NCBI RefSeq assembly: GCF_037975245.1
Contig: NC_092568.1
Location: 40,416,631 to 40,480,630 of the forward strand
Direction of reading: 5' to 3'
Source of the DNA: Apostichopus japonicus
Taxonomy: Eukaryota; Echinodermata; Holothuroidea; Aspidochirotida; Stichopodidae
Length of the DNA: 64,000 bases
Shown: piece by piece, positions 47,701 to 60,866 of the stretch
How positions within the stretch are numbered: position 1 is the first letter of the stretch
How the letters are laid out: every line of letters begins with the position of its first letter
Notes under the pieces: generated by a model
Told to the model about the DNA's origin: nothing
What the model saw: only the letters and a program-made list of their open reading frames with translations
The model's database searches: none
Program-made: the position numbers and the translations under genes

Positions 47701-49264
47701 AGAACCCCCTTGTTCCAACAATTACTAAAGTTTTAATGATGCAACTTTATAGCTATTACAGTCTTTCATAATGTGTGTTTCATAATATAGGTAATTTAAT
47801 CAGCCTCTACCTACTGTATTACTGATTTTGGATCAACTGCACAAAAAAAGGCAGAACTGCAATTATTATTATGATTATATATTTGACCAATTAATTTGTT
47901 ACTATAAAGTTGGAGCAACAAGGCACTTCATCAACCTTGCTGATCAACTCTCTTATCACTAGAATGACAAATCTTTTATACACATTCTCCTTTTATAATT
48001 CCAATATCAATGTAAGGCTCTTTCATTTACTGGGTGTTGAATGAGAACTTTAGAGATTCTCCGAGTCCAAATAATCAAACTATGGTCAAGCTTTAGACCT
48101 CTATCTAAAACGGGATTAGAATACATTGAATTTGATCACAATAATGGTTACAAACATACTCAAATGCTGGAGCTCCATATAATACTGTTATTACATGGAG
48201 TAAAACACAGCTGGATAGGAAGATGATAACAGCCTTCAGTAGATTGTAGATATGATCTCTAAACTTCAGTTTCTGCAAAACGAGAATTGAAAGTATTATG
48301 CAGAAGATGAAAAATAGCAGCAAATATGAACAAAAACTGAATTTTACATTTTAATAGCCATTATTAACTTTGATGAAAGCGAACAATGCTCTGATGTAAA
48401 CAAATATGGTACAAGAGCATAGTTCCTTCCTATGTGGTACGTTTCAGCTTGACAAGGCCTACAGTATAAATAAGCATCAGCATTTAGGCCCAGACGATGA
48501 TCGAGTTAATAAGTATGAGTGCCATCATTATTGAACCCCCAATAGGATAAAAATGTACCATAACAAAGCCTATTGAACCAATCAAGTAAATTGGCAAAGA
48601 GTGTCATCCTTAATGAACTGCCTATATTGAGTATTGGGGTGACTAGCTCCCACCTTGGAGTAAGTAAGCAGTTGGAGTTTAGTAAGCAGTGAAGCTTATT
48701 ATTAGCAATAATACGCTTCTTGATAATTGTAGGATGCGTCTATTCAATTGGCATGGTGTTAACTTCAAAGGTACGTTCCAGTCTAAGGCACTTTCATATT
48801 TCATCTTCGTGAATATTCACGCACAGTCACACAAAGTTATTTCTCGCAAAACTGGTATGTACCAAACAACTGAAACAAACTAACAGAGCTCAGATTACTA
48901 AATACTGTACTGATAAACTGCACCAAAAAGGTTTGGTCATAATCACATCAGAATATTTAACGATGGAAAAAAATAACGAAATGAATTACATTAAGCAAAG
49001 AAAAGAGCTCACCGTAGAATATGTGTTTGTAGAAGTCGTGAAAGAACCACAAAACAAGAAACAAACGGACTCTACCAAAGTTACGGCGACCACAGCTAAC
49101 TTTACAGCGTCCTTAGTATGAGTTACGATGTTAAATCTCCATTCTACAACTAAAAGAAGAAAATTAAGTACAAAAAGCGAAACCAGAAGCAGAATATTCA
49201 TGTACAGCAATCGCAATAATGACTGTTTTGATACTTCAAGAAGATCGCCTCGGTTGCTGGCCAT
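44709..49264 (-). CDS. PIGF: PIGF, GPI-anchor biosynthesis protein, five exons
   Basis: Exons in transcript order (reverse strand): 49264-49013, 48272-48160, 47443-47327, 46695-46587 and 44825-44709. All junctions show GT-AG and continuous phase, giving 235 residues against 219 in human. Hallmarks are HVITVLYGAP (111-119) and FPIPLDWERPWQ (186-197), both strongly conserved in PIG-F. Six hydrophobic segments are visible at about 20-40, 52-72, 98-117, 127-146, 167-186 and 203-224, so it is a multi-pass ER membrane protein. By family knowledge PIGF stabilises PIGO and PIGG, the transferases that add ethanolamine phosphate to the GPI mannoses. The start at 49264 fits the usual short N-terminus; an in-frame ATG at 49339 would add 25 residues. 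Intron 4 carries a MITE. Transcription converges with seipin. Confidence 0.93.
45958..46311 (-). mobile_element. TA-flanked MITE, copy 2, in PIGF intron 4
   Basis: This 354-bp reverse complement of the element in seipin intron 1 starts AAGGGTGTGAAGACTCGCGC and ends in CGAGTCTTCAATGCCTT. TA lies outside both ends. Relative to host transcription it has the same orientation as the seipin copy. Confidence 0.8.
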
Positions 49265-49501
49265 GTTGACAACTTTTGAAGAAGGTAGTATCAAGGTATT
49301 AGAAAGTTCAATACCTTCGTCACCTGTGATACACGTCAAGATCGGACCGAAATATGATATATACAGCGAAACTAGCAGACAATAATCTATGTTTCGTCAT
49401 TTGCTAAGGATTCACAACCAAACAAAATAGTCTCAAAAAGGAATTCGACTTGGCATGTTTGTGTCAGATTTGACTGACCCCCAGCACGGAAAATTATGAC
49501 C

Positions 49502-49510
49502 CAAGATGGC
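49502..49510 (+). promoter_or_regulatory. Possible YY1-type site upstream of PIGF
   Basis: CAAGATGGC stands about 240 bases upstream of the chosen PIGF start codon. YY1 sites of this core are common near housekeeping promoters, but a short motif alone is weak evidence. Confidence 0.25.
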
Positions 49511-49652
49511 TATGTCACAGTATCCTGGCACTCTTTTCAGGCACTTTCGTTGCATTTTGCTAGAACCTCTGTCAAGTTTTACTCGAAATACTAAGTAACA
49601 CGATAATCGGTGGATGAAAGACGCTTGTGGCACTGGCCACACTGTTTTCTAG

Positions 49653-49735
49653 TGGGAGAGGGGGAGGGGCAAAGTCCCCTGATTTTTCTGGGTGGTAATT
49701 AAAGCTCCCCAACCTCTAGAAATCATATACATCAT
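49653..49735 (+). repeat. Inverted dispersed repeat, copy 1
   Basis: GCAAAGTCCCCTGATTTTTC through CCCAACCTCTAGAAATCATA is the reverse complement of 52682-52768, with only small differences. It lies upstream of PIGF. The family is unknown. Confidence 0.7.
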
Positions 49736-52681
49736 ATACATGAGTACATAAACCCCGTTGGGTGCACTGTCCTGACGCCTATGGGCCGGAGTCATAAGAC
49801 TATACAGCCCTGGGGTCTGGATGAATTACTGAGGGAAGTTATCGGTTGAATAATATGGTATAGTCTTATGTTCATAATGTACTTAAGGAAAACAAAGACT
49901 TCAAAGTAATTGCCCCCCCTCCCCCCTGGTCCGACTTGGCTTGATACGCCCGGGTAGGGGTGGAATTTAAAAAGACAGACACGGGCAGAAAATAAAAACA
50001 CATTACTTACCTTCAGAAGTATCACTTCCGCGTCACTTTTGACATTAAGACGGAGACTGGTAGTATGACTTTGTGTATTTTGGTGGTATTGTATCGGGGA
50101 TTGAGGAGCTAACATCCATTTTCCCATCAGATTATTCCCTTTCCCAATCAATTTCCTAATTAAAGTGAGCAATTTTTTCCTAATCCTCCCACTCAATTTC
50201 AGCCATTCAATTATCCAGTCTTTGAAATTACAAGCCCATAGTGGAGTATGAGTGTTGTTTGTACATTTAAATTTGAAACATATATACATGCTGATCGTGT
50301 TCACTTCCAATCTTGCTATACATACTGAATATACCTACAGCAATGAGAAAGGATCATTTCCATTGCTTTTAGCTCTCACGTGAATGGTTTATTATATCTA
50401 GTGATCGAAAAGGCAAACATGCAGGCCTACTTGTAATAGATGGAACGTGATAAGAGGCAACGTTTTCTTGAACGTGTGATTGTGTCTATAGGCCACTGAG
50501 ATGAGATATATAGAACACCAACCTACATATCTAGTTCCACTTGCATAAATAAATAGGTAACCGAAGTAATGAGAGGAGTAGTCACAACTAAATCCTTCTC
50601 TTTCTGTATTCTCTAAGGCAAAACGTTTAAGAAAAGGAGACGCAAAAAAAAGAGAAGAAGAAAGAAAGAAACGGGGATTGGTGACAAATAAACCGTCCAA
50701 GAATAGATTCTCGTCTTACGTAATTTGAATATCTGCCCTCTAAAAATATCCGAACTCAAGAAGGGGTCAAGCTAATCACTAGAGAGGATTATGGCCAAAG
50801 GATGATCACGTACGGAGGGACTTTTGTCAACACTAATCTATGATACTCAATATAAAGCTGAATGTCAGCCCACAAGAGAATAGCCGCTCATGTGTGCAGT
50901 ATCTGAAACATATTCGTACTATATAGATACTTACAATACATATCGCTTTCTGCTTTTGGCTAAGATTATTTTGTAGCGCTATATACCCATTGACGAGACT
51001 TGTGATAATTCACTTGATATAACACTGCATTGATCACATGGTCACAGCACAAGAATAAAGAGTACTTGTCTTGAAAATGGATTGCGTTGTTTGGTTTTAT
51101 TGTACGGCCTCTGTATCTAGGGGAAATTAGTTTGTCTTTAAAGTGAGAACAAAATCTTAACAAACTGCTTATCTACTGCAAAATGACTAAGGACATCTCT
51201 AAAAAAGACAGACGGACAGAGACATCTAAATTGGACAAATTAACGATGAATAGAGCTAAATTAGACAGAAAAAGTAACAAAGATCATATGCTGTGTTTAC
51301 CATATCGCGAACGATTCCATATGCTCTTACTTCAAAGAGGAATTACCGTAGTAAAGAACTTAAACCAGTTTTGAAATATTTGAGTTTTTCTTGTAATATT
51401 GCTATAGATTGACGTGAGCATGCATCCCAATGACTGAGGCTGTAAAGTGGATCTGAGACATCTCAAAATGCTAGAAGTGTCTGGTTGATGACGTACATAG
51501 TTTTATCTATAACAAGCTCTCAAACTGTGGAAGTAGCTGCATGCATGGAGTTATTGTTAATGTGTAAGAATGTCATGACACAGCATATCACGATACCGCA
51601 ATCGATGACGCAATCTGATGGCAGATTATCACTTAATAATTGAGGACCAAAATAATGTACGTGACTTTTTGTCATTGGTGAAGCTACTGTGCCATATTAT
51701 TTGTTATGCTTCTGGTATCGAATTGCATCAAGAAAGGTGCTCTGAACAGTTTGATAGTAGAAATCGATTATGGCCTGACGTCCAAATTGGCATTGTTTGT
51801 GTGAACATGCTATACCGCATACTGAATGTTTGTTTATTAAAAAGGGAATGTTGCCAAGTCACATTTGGCCATAAAATATGTTGAAAACGTTTGAAAATTT
51901 AATTAAACCAAAATTGTAATGTATTCTTAAGATCTTATCTAATCGAAAATTGGTCAGGGATAAGGTTATTTAGTTACGGTATTAAACCCGGAATGTTGCA
52001 TTATCACATATATATACTAACACGGAATATGTTGCAATGGAAAGAAGAAAGAGAAACACACTTCAATAATCTTCTGCTTTTACTCCTTTTCGGATTTGAT
52101 TATCCTTTCGCTCCTTAAATAAAGATAATTTGGAATATAAATGTTGAAAGTATATAACAGAACACGTGCATCATTGACTCCCCCGAAATGTACACGCGCG
52201 TAGATTGTTACGGAAAGTTATAACCCTAAAAATAGGTTTTAATCTTTCGTGAACAGCGACATCACAACGCTTCTGCTTGATGCAATATTACAATATCCAT
52301 AATTGATAATAGCAATCATTCGTATAATGAACCAATTATGAAAATGCAATTATGTACACGAAAACAGAAAGATTGTGAGGAAATCCAAATTGTGTGATTG
52401 TGGACGACCCTTAACTCTGAAAGCCTTGTAATCATAGAGCAAAAAACCAAAGAAGAAGAAGAAAAAAGGAAATTGTTTGAGCTATATATGTACGACTTTG
52501 TAAACACTGATAATGAATTTGGTTGGCGGATTTTATTGAAGGTCTGTAAAAATGAATCATACACTGGAATGTACTATATTCTATAGTCAAGCGGACTTCC
52601 ACATAATTATATACCTTTCCAAAGGCAGACAAAATAATATGATAAATATTATATCAAATTATATCTTCACAGGGGCGCACA

Positions 52682-52768
52682 TACGTATGATTTCTAGAGG
52701 TTGGGGAGCTTTATTACCACCCAGAAAAATCAGGGGACTTAGCCCTCCCCCTCCTCTCCCTCTAGCAG
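52682..52768 (-). repeat. Inverted dispersed repeat, copy 2
   Basis: Reverse complement of 49653-49735, reading TATGATTTCTAGAGGTTGGG to GGGGACTTAGCCCTCCCC on the forward strand. Confidence 0.7.
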
Positions 52769-53814
52769 ATATATAGTATAACAAAATTTTCTAGTGTACA
52801 ATAAATAAATATTACATGTATTGCGATACAACCTTACACAGTCGAAAATCCTTCAACATAGTTGGAAAATATAGTACCAGTTTGCATCCAAGCACCACCA
52901 TTTTACCAAAACTCTCACAAGGGACACCCCTTCCCTTAGACCCCTCCCTTGCACGACGCAACATCTTTCCCCTCCCCCATCCCCTTCCCCAGCACGGTGG
53001 TTGCGCATCTGAATCTTCTAATAGTAGTTTTTGTTTTAATGTATTATTGAAATCTCCATTTAATTACTTTAAAACTGCATGCAATGAAATATGCGTGTAT
53101 CGCTTGTGGCGCACTGCAGTATACGTGTTGGATTACATTACTCTAATTTAAATCGACACATAACTTACATAAGGCCAATACTGACTATCGTTATGCACAC
53201 ACTGATAGCCAAAGAGTTAGCTGCTAGGTCAGGTATACTGCAATATACCATTGCATCACCGACGTACCGACCAATGCTTGACCTAACGCCTGTTTTCAGC
53301 AACAATTTGTCCTTATGTTACTGAAGAATTAACATATTTAAGTCATTAAACGTGCATCAAATGGACCCGACACGTAGAGTTTTAGAATTGTACGTTTCTT
53401 TTAAAACATATAGCTAATATATCAGACTGATCAAATTGGTGATATCTTAAAAGCCTGATGTACGCTCGTTGGCGACGTCAGGGTGAAATATTCTAAGGCA
53501 ATATATCTAATAAAAATAACTGTACTGTTCGTTTAATGTTTTGATATGAAGGCAGGTTTATTGTGACAAGAATGGATGCTGCATTGTTGCTGACAGAAAG
53601 GTTAGGAGATTCCTCTTTGAGCTAAGTTGGGTAATATGCAAGTGTGTCTGGAAACCCGAGAAGGTCAAAGGCGCGCAGCATTAACAGGGCTATATACCAC
53701 TGAACATGATCGAGTTATACAGGCGGCGCAGTGTTTCAATGGTAATATGCTCTGGTTAAAGATACATTGATCATAGTCAGTCTGTATATGCCAGTGCGAT
53801 GAAGAACATATATC

Positions 53815-53995
<181 letters not shown>

Positions 53996-56085
53996 ACAAA
54001 ATATTGGAATTTTTACTATTATTTTCATTCGAAAATGGGGTTTTACCTAATTTGAATATTCGGTGGAGCGGTTGTGGTGGGATAAAATGGGTGTGGTCCT
54101 AATGGAATTGAAGCCGGGGGGGGGGGCAGTCGGTCCTTCTCCAGAAAAAAAGGTTATAATAAAAAAAAAATAGACGGAAACTAATGCAGTCTAAGGCATA
54201 AGCAGGCTATAAAATAGATCTACACGCAAGGTGATGTGCTAATAATTCTTTAGTTTGGGGTTGATAACAGGGGAGGGTTGCACAGTCCCAACTCCTCCAC
54301 GACGATTTGTTTACTATGAATGATTAGTTAACTCAATATATTAATGTTCTGATTAATTTCATCAATTAATTTTTTTACTTTGACTAATATCTGGTAGGTT
54401 TTGTGAAGATGCTCGAAACTCACAACCAAACGCCAAAAGATGATGTAAGCTATATTTATCCCACCCCAGTTGGGACAAGTTTTTCTATACTGTATACTGT
54501 CATGTACCGCTTCAGAGCACTTGTAGTGTCAGTATGAGCAGTATGGATATCATGTTTCTATCAGAAAAGGGTTAGGAATTGTTTGTACTGTCAATACGAG
54601 TGCCTTGAAGCATGATATGGGAGGACAGTTTAGAGAAATAGTAGCGTGAGGAAATTATCCCAACTGGCTTATTTATCCTGTGTTTGCTGCATGCAGGAGA
54701 CCGAAAATCTAAATTATATGAAGGCTGAAAATATTTTCCTGCTTTTCTGAGAAAATATGACAGAAAAGATTGTTCAAGTTGGTTAAGTTTTCTATGTCAA
54801 GTCACTGGTCTGGAAAATAATATAATGTGGAATATATTGGATGGAAAGCCGGGCATGGGGTAGGTATGGGGTTGTCTGCTCACCTTGAAAGTAGAACTAA
54901 TTCAATCTTGACTGATTGGCTCAAAAGATAATTGCTACACTCCCCGCACCCCCCCCCCTCCCACACCCTTCCTCCCCGCCCAGATTAATTTCCGATTAAG
55001 ATATCCATTTCCCTATAACCGTGTGTTATTATTTCAGGCTCGTATAGACTTGAATGGTGCAGCACTATATATGTGGAATGTCGGGTCAGGACTCGGGGTA
55101 CGTATGGGGTGCTCTTCTCGAAAAAAAGAACTAACGCAGTCCCTATAGATTGGCTAATGAAATAAATGCTACACCTGCACCTTCAAGAGTTACCCCCTTT
55201 CCCCTAATCGTCTCCCCCGTTTGGCTTATATGCTGAATATTTTCCCCTTTTCAACTGATTCTTATACACTAGTCCGCTAATGATTTCATCGGTGCGTGTT
55301 GCATTCTAGCTGTGTAAGCCAAAAGTCAGCCTTCGGATTAGCTAATATACACTTGTTGAACTTGTATGCATTGTAAAGTTATATTCTGTTACTACACTAA
55401 GTTCGTAATGTGGGACTATATGTAGGCTATATTCAGCTGACTCTTGAGACAATTTTTTCTCTAGCTATAACAAGGCTTTGATACTTCCTAGTCAACTGTA
55501 AACTATTTTTTGACACAGAATGCAAAGATAATTCTTCCTAATTTAATGAAAGTTCCCGGTCTTCTTTCTTAATCTCGACTCTTTCGTTTGTAGCCGCTAG
55601 CTATATTAAGCGCCAGTTCCGTGCATAAGAGCTCCTCAAGAAATTCAACTACTTTACAAGACGACGCACGGTATATAATACCATGAAAAGATAAACTGGA
55701 AGGCGTCTTATACATTTATAAACCCTTGTGTATAATACCCCAGGTAGATTAAATTTGCACTTGTAAATGTTCCTCAGTATATTGCAAAGTCTGATTACGG
55801 GAATTGACTTACTCCGTGATACATCAGCGTATACCGTATATACACTCTCTTGGCACGTAAACGTTGCATTAGGGTGGAAAATGAAGACATAGCCTCAAGC
55901 GTTGTAGTTTGCATTGGTCTGGAATACGGAAATAAAGAATGAGAGGGGGTTTCTCAAACGCCTGAGAGCAGAAAAGTTCGAGAATGCCCCTCTGCCTTCT
56001 CAAGTAGTTCCTAGAAAGACAAAAAAAGAAAAATACCCCCGAAACCTAGTGAACTCGAGACGACAGACACTTCAAAATAGACTCA
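53996..56085. other. Non-coding region with a diverged local duplication
   Basis: No gene. Segments starting near 54846 and 55078 share GGG-TA-GTATGGGGT, an AGAACTAA block and GATTGGCT...AAATGCTACAC-like blocks, so they look like an old duplication of about 230 bases. A G-tract lies near 54116-54126 and a C-tract near 54949-54957. Confidence 0.45.
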
Positions 56086-56089
56086 CACA

Positions 56090-59000
56090 CGCACTCTGCT
56101 GTTCGTATTCAATGTTATAAGCATACAAGATAACGGAAGACTGAATATACTAACAAAACGCTACACGCAGTACTCTGTTGTTCGTATTCAATGTTATAAG
56201 CATACCAGATAACGGAAGACTGGATATACTAACAAAACACTGCACGTACTCTGCTGTCCGTATTCAATGTTATAAGCATACCAGATAACGGAAGACTGAA
56301 TATACTTACAAAACACTGCACGTACTCTGCTGTCCGTATTCAATGTTATAAGCATACCAGATAACGGAAGACGGAATATACTTACAAAACACTGCACGCA
56401 CTCTGCTGTTCGTATTCAATGTTATAAGCATACCAGATAACGGAAGACTGAATATACTAACAAAACACTGCACGTACTCTGCTGTCCGTATTCAATGTTA
56501 TAAGCATACCGGATAACGGAAGACTGAATATACTTACAAAACACTGCACGTACTCTGCTGTCCGTATTCAATGTTATAAGCATACCAGATGACGGAAGAC
56601 TGAATATATACTTACAAAACACTGCACGCACTTTGCTGTCCGTATTAAATGTTATAAGCATACCGGATGACGGAAGACTTAATATATACTTACAAAACAC
56701 TGCAGTACTCTGCTGTCCGTATTCAATGTTATAAGCATACCAGATAACGGAAGACTGAATATACTTACAAAACACTGCACGCACTCAGCTGTCTGTATTC
56801 AATGTTATAAGCATACCGGATAACGGAAGACTGAAAATACTTACAAGAAAAACTGTACGTGCTCTGCTGTCCGTATTCAATGTTATAAGCATACCAGATG
56901 ACGGAACGCTGAATATACTTACAAAACACTGCACGCACTCTGCTGTCCGTATTCAATGTTACAAGCATACCAGATGACGGAACGCTGAATATACTTACAA
57001 AACACTGCACGCACTCTGCTGTTCGTATTCAATGTTATAAGCATACCAGATAACGGAAGACTGAATATATACTTACAAAAAAAAAAAAAAAAACACGTAC
57101 TCTGCTGTCCGTATTCAATGTTATAAGCATACCAGATGACGGAAGACTGAATATATACTTACAAAACACTGCACGCACTTTGCTGTCCGTATTCAATGTT
57201 ATAAGCATACCGGATAACGGAAGACTGAAAATACAAGAAAAACTGCACGTGCTCTGCTGTCCGTATTCAATGTTATAAGCATACCAGATGACGGAACGCT
57301 GAATATATACTTACAAAACATTGCACGTACTTTGCTGTCCGTATTCAATGTTATAAGCATACCAGATGACGGAAGACTAAATATACTTACAAAAAAAGCA
57401 CGTACTCTGATGTTCGTGTTCAATGTTATAAGCATACCAGATAACGGAAGACTGAATATACTTACAAAACACTACACGCACTCTGCTGTCCGTATTCAAT
57501 GTTATAAGCATACCAGATAACGGAAGACTGAATATACTAACAAAACACTGCACGCACTCTGCTGTCCGTATTCAATGTTATAAGCATACCAGATAACGGA
57601 AGACTGAATATACTTACAAAACACTGCACGTACTCTGCTGTCCGTATTCAATGTTATAAGCATACAAGATAACGGAAGACTGAATATACTTACAAAACAC
57701 TGCACGCACTCTGCTGTCCGTATTCAATGTTACAAGCATACCAGATAACGGAAGACTGAATATACTTACAAAACACTGCACGCACTCTGCTGTTCGTATT
57801 CAATGTTATAAGCATACCAGATAACGGAAGACTGAATATATACTTACAAAAAAAAAAAAAAAACACGTACTCTGCTGTTCGTATTCAATGTTATAAGCAT
57901 ACCAGATGACGGAAGACTGAATATATACTTACAAAACACTGCACGCACTTTGCTGTCCGTATTAAATGTTATAAGCATACCGGATGACGGAAGACTGAAT
58001 ATATACTTACAAAACACTGCAGTACTCTGCTGTCCGTATTCAATGTTATAAGCATACCAGATAACGGAAGACTGAATATACTTACAAAACACTGCACGCA
58101 CTCAGCTGTCTGTATTCAATGTTATAAGCATACCGGATAACGGAAGACTGAAAATACTTACAAGAAAAACTGTACGTGCTCTGCTGTCCGTATTCAATGT
58201 TATAAGCATACCAGATGACGGAACGCTGAATATACTTACAAAACACTGCACGCACTCTGCTGTCCGTATTCAATGTTACAAGCATACCAGATGACGGAAC
58301 GCTGAATATACTTACAAAACACTGCACGCACTCTGCTGTTCGTATTCAATGTTATAAGCATACCAGATAACGGAAGACTGAATATATACTTACAAAAAAA
58401 AACAAAAAAACACGTACTCTGCTGTCCGTATTCAATGTTATAAGCATACCAGATGACGGAAGACTGAATATATACTTACAAAACACTGCACGCACTTTGC
58501 TGTCCGTATTCAATGTTATAAGCATACCGGATAACGGAAGACTGAAAATACAAGAAAAACTGCACGTGCTCTGCTGTCCGTATTCAATGTTACAAGCATA
58601 CCAGATGACGGAACGCTGAATATACTTACAAAACACTGCACGCACTCTGCTGTTCGTATTCAATGTTATAAGCATACCAGATAACGGAAGACTGAATATA
58701 CTTACAAAAAAAGCACGTACTCTGCTGTCCGTGTTCAATGTTATAAGCATACCAGATGACGGAAGACTGAATATATACTTACAAAACACTGCAGTACTCT
58801 GCTGTCCGTATTCAATGTTATAAGCATACCAGATAACGGAAGACTGAATATACTTACAAAACACTGCACGCACTCAGCTGTCTGTATTCAATGTTATAAG
58901 CATACCAGATAACGGAAGACTGAAAATACTTACAAGAAAAACTGTACGTGCTCTGCTGTCCGTATTCAATGTTATAAGCATACCGGATGACGGAACGCTG

Positions 59001-59865
59001 AATATACTTACAAAACACTGCACGCAGTCTGCTGTCCGTATTCAATGTTATAAGCATACAAGATAACGGAAGACTGAATATACTTACAAAAAAAACTGCA
59101 CGTACTCTGCTGTCCGTATTCAATGTTATAAGCATAACAGATAACGGAAGACTGAATATATACTTACAAAAAAAAAGCACGTACTCTGATGTCCGTATTC
59201 AATGTTATAAGCATACCAGATGACGGAAGACTGAATATATACTTACAAAAAACTGCAGTACTCTGCTGTCCGTATTCAATGTTATAAGCATACAAGATAA
59301 CGGAAGACTGAATATACTTACAAAACACTGCACGCAGTCTGCTGTCCGTATTCAATGTTATAAGCATACCAGATGACGGAACGCTGAATATACTTACAAA
59401 ACACTGCACGCACTCTGCTGTCCGTATTCAATGTTACAAGCATACCAGATGACCGAACGCTGAATATACTTACAAAACACTGCACGCACTCTGCTGTCCG
59501 TATTCAATTTTATAAGCATACAAGATAACGGAAGACTGAATATACTTACAAAAAAAAAAACTGCACGTACTCTTCTGTCCGTATTCAATGTTATAAGCAT
59601 ACCAGATGACGGAACGATGAATATACTTACAAAAAAAAAAACTGTACGTACTCTGATGTCCGTAGTCAATATTATGAGCATACCAGATTACGAAGGACTG
59701 AATATACTTGCAAAACACTGCACGTACTCTGCTGTCCGTGTTCAATGTTATACGCATACCATATTACGGAAAACTGAATATGCTTACAAAACACTGAACG
59801 TACTCTGATGTCCGTATTCAATGTGACAAGCATACCAGATTACAGAAGACTTAATACTTACAAAA
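56090..59865. repeat. Satellite array, about 77-bp unit, with higher-order duplication
   Basis: About 49 units share CGTATTCAATGTTATAAGCA, then TACCAGATAACGGAAGACTG and AATATACTTACAAAACACTG. A marker variant (GCACTCAGCTGTCTGTATTC) recurs at 56781, 58098 and 58870, showing that blocks of about 1,317 and 772 bases were duplicated as wholes. A-tract variants (near 57078 and 57849) also recur in the same relative places. Units decay after about 59640. Long reverse-strand frames across the array are repeat by-products. Confidence 0.95.
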
Positions 59866-60798
59866 GCATAATTCGACAAACGTATTTATTGTCTCATGAA
59901 CTTCCGATATGACAGTGTATAATATTAATGAAGACAATGCTGGTGTTGAAGTTAATATTACCATATCACCCATATGTATTTCATAAAGATTGCAGTTATA
60001 TTCCGATGCCTCTGTAAAACTATAATATATTGTAAAATTAGGCAATTTAATACCCCTTTAGGCCTCCCATGAGCGGCGTACGAAAATTGTTTACTACTGC
60101 GTGAAGATGTTTGTCGTGATGAAAACGTCAGGCTCTGATAGAAAAAAAAATCGTCTCTGTCATGAGACGGAAAATTGATGGTGCCAGGAAAGGCTAACTT
60201 GACAACTATCCAGTGATGTGTCATTGGGGCTTTTAATGGGCCTATGCTGCCATCAACTAACAGAGCAACCTTCTCAGCAGTTTGGGTACCATCAAGAGAC
60301 TACGTTTCTTCCTCCTTTACTCTGTAGAGTAAAGACCATCGGTCCGATAACCTTTAGCCGAACATCTCCCCCAGAAGGAATGACGAATGACCTACCCTCC
60401 AGAATCGATGCACAGAATACATGAATCTATCTTGGACTACGGGCTTGGTGTTAAAACATCTCGTGTTACTTCCCGAGAGGAAAAACAAATCCCGCCTCTT
60501 ATAATTTGTGGACCCTCGGCATATACCCTTTACCATGTTGTGGAAGACATGTAAACAGAATCTGACTAGGAAAAGCGGCGAAAACAAACCTCTTAAGAGT
60601 AGGTTTGTTCCTTCCTGAAATCATATTTAGTTGAGAAGTGTTTGCATCACTAATAATTGACTTTGATAGTACAACTGGCTTTAAAGAACTTCGTCAGCTA
60701 TGACGTCAGAGAGTTTGACATGCCGGAAGTAGTTGATATTGTCAATCGATGCATTGTTTAGTAAGAGAGCATGTGGCTGTCCATCTTGTAAATCACTT

Positions 60799-60800
<2 letters not shown>
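59866..60800. other. Unassigned sequence after the satellite
   Basis: A moderately GC-balanced stretch of about 500 bases at 60060-60600, with no domain I recognise on either strand. It may be an old repeat or untranslated exon sequence. Confidence 0.35.

Positions 60801-60865
<65 letters not shown>
60801..60865. repeat. (TA)n microsatellite
   Basis: About 32 TA units, uninterrupted. Confidence 0.95.

Positions 60866-60866
<1 letters not shown>

Larger units (their letters stand above)
49265..53810. other. Region upstream of PIGF, no supported gene
   Basis: The first part should hold the PIGF promoter. A reverse-strand open stretch at 50310-50012 ends at a strong AAG|GTAAGT donor, but no partner exon or domain was recognised. 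The rest is AT-rich, with pyrimidine-rich repeat fragments at 49908-49935 and 52915-52995. Confidence 0.45.

Noticed and set aside
56194..59757. Reverse-strand frames up to 173 codons with repeating hydrophobic motifs
   Set aside because: They come from the 77-bp satellite; frame changes follow indels between units and there is no start or regulatory context.
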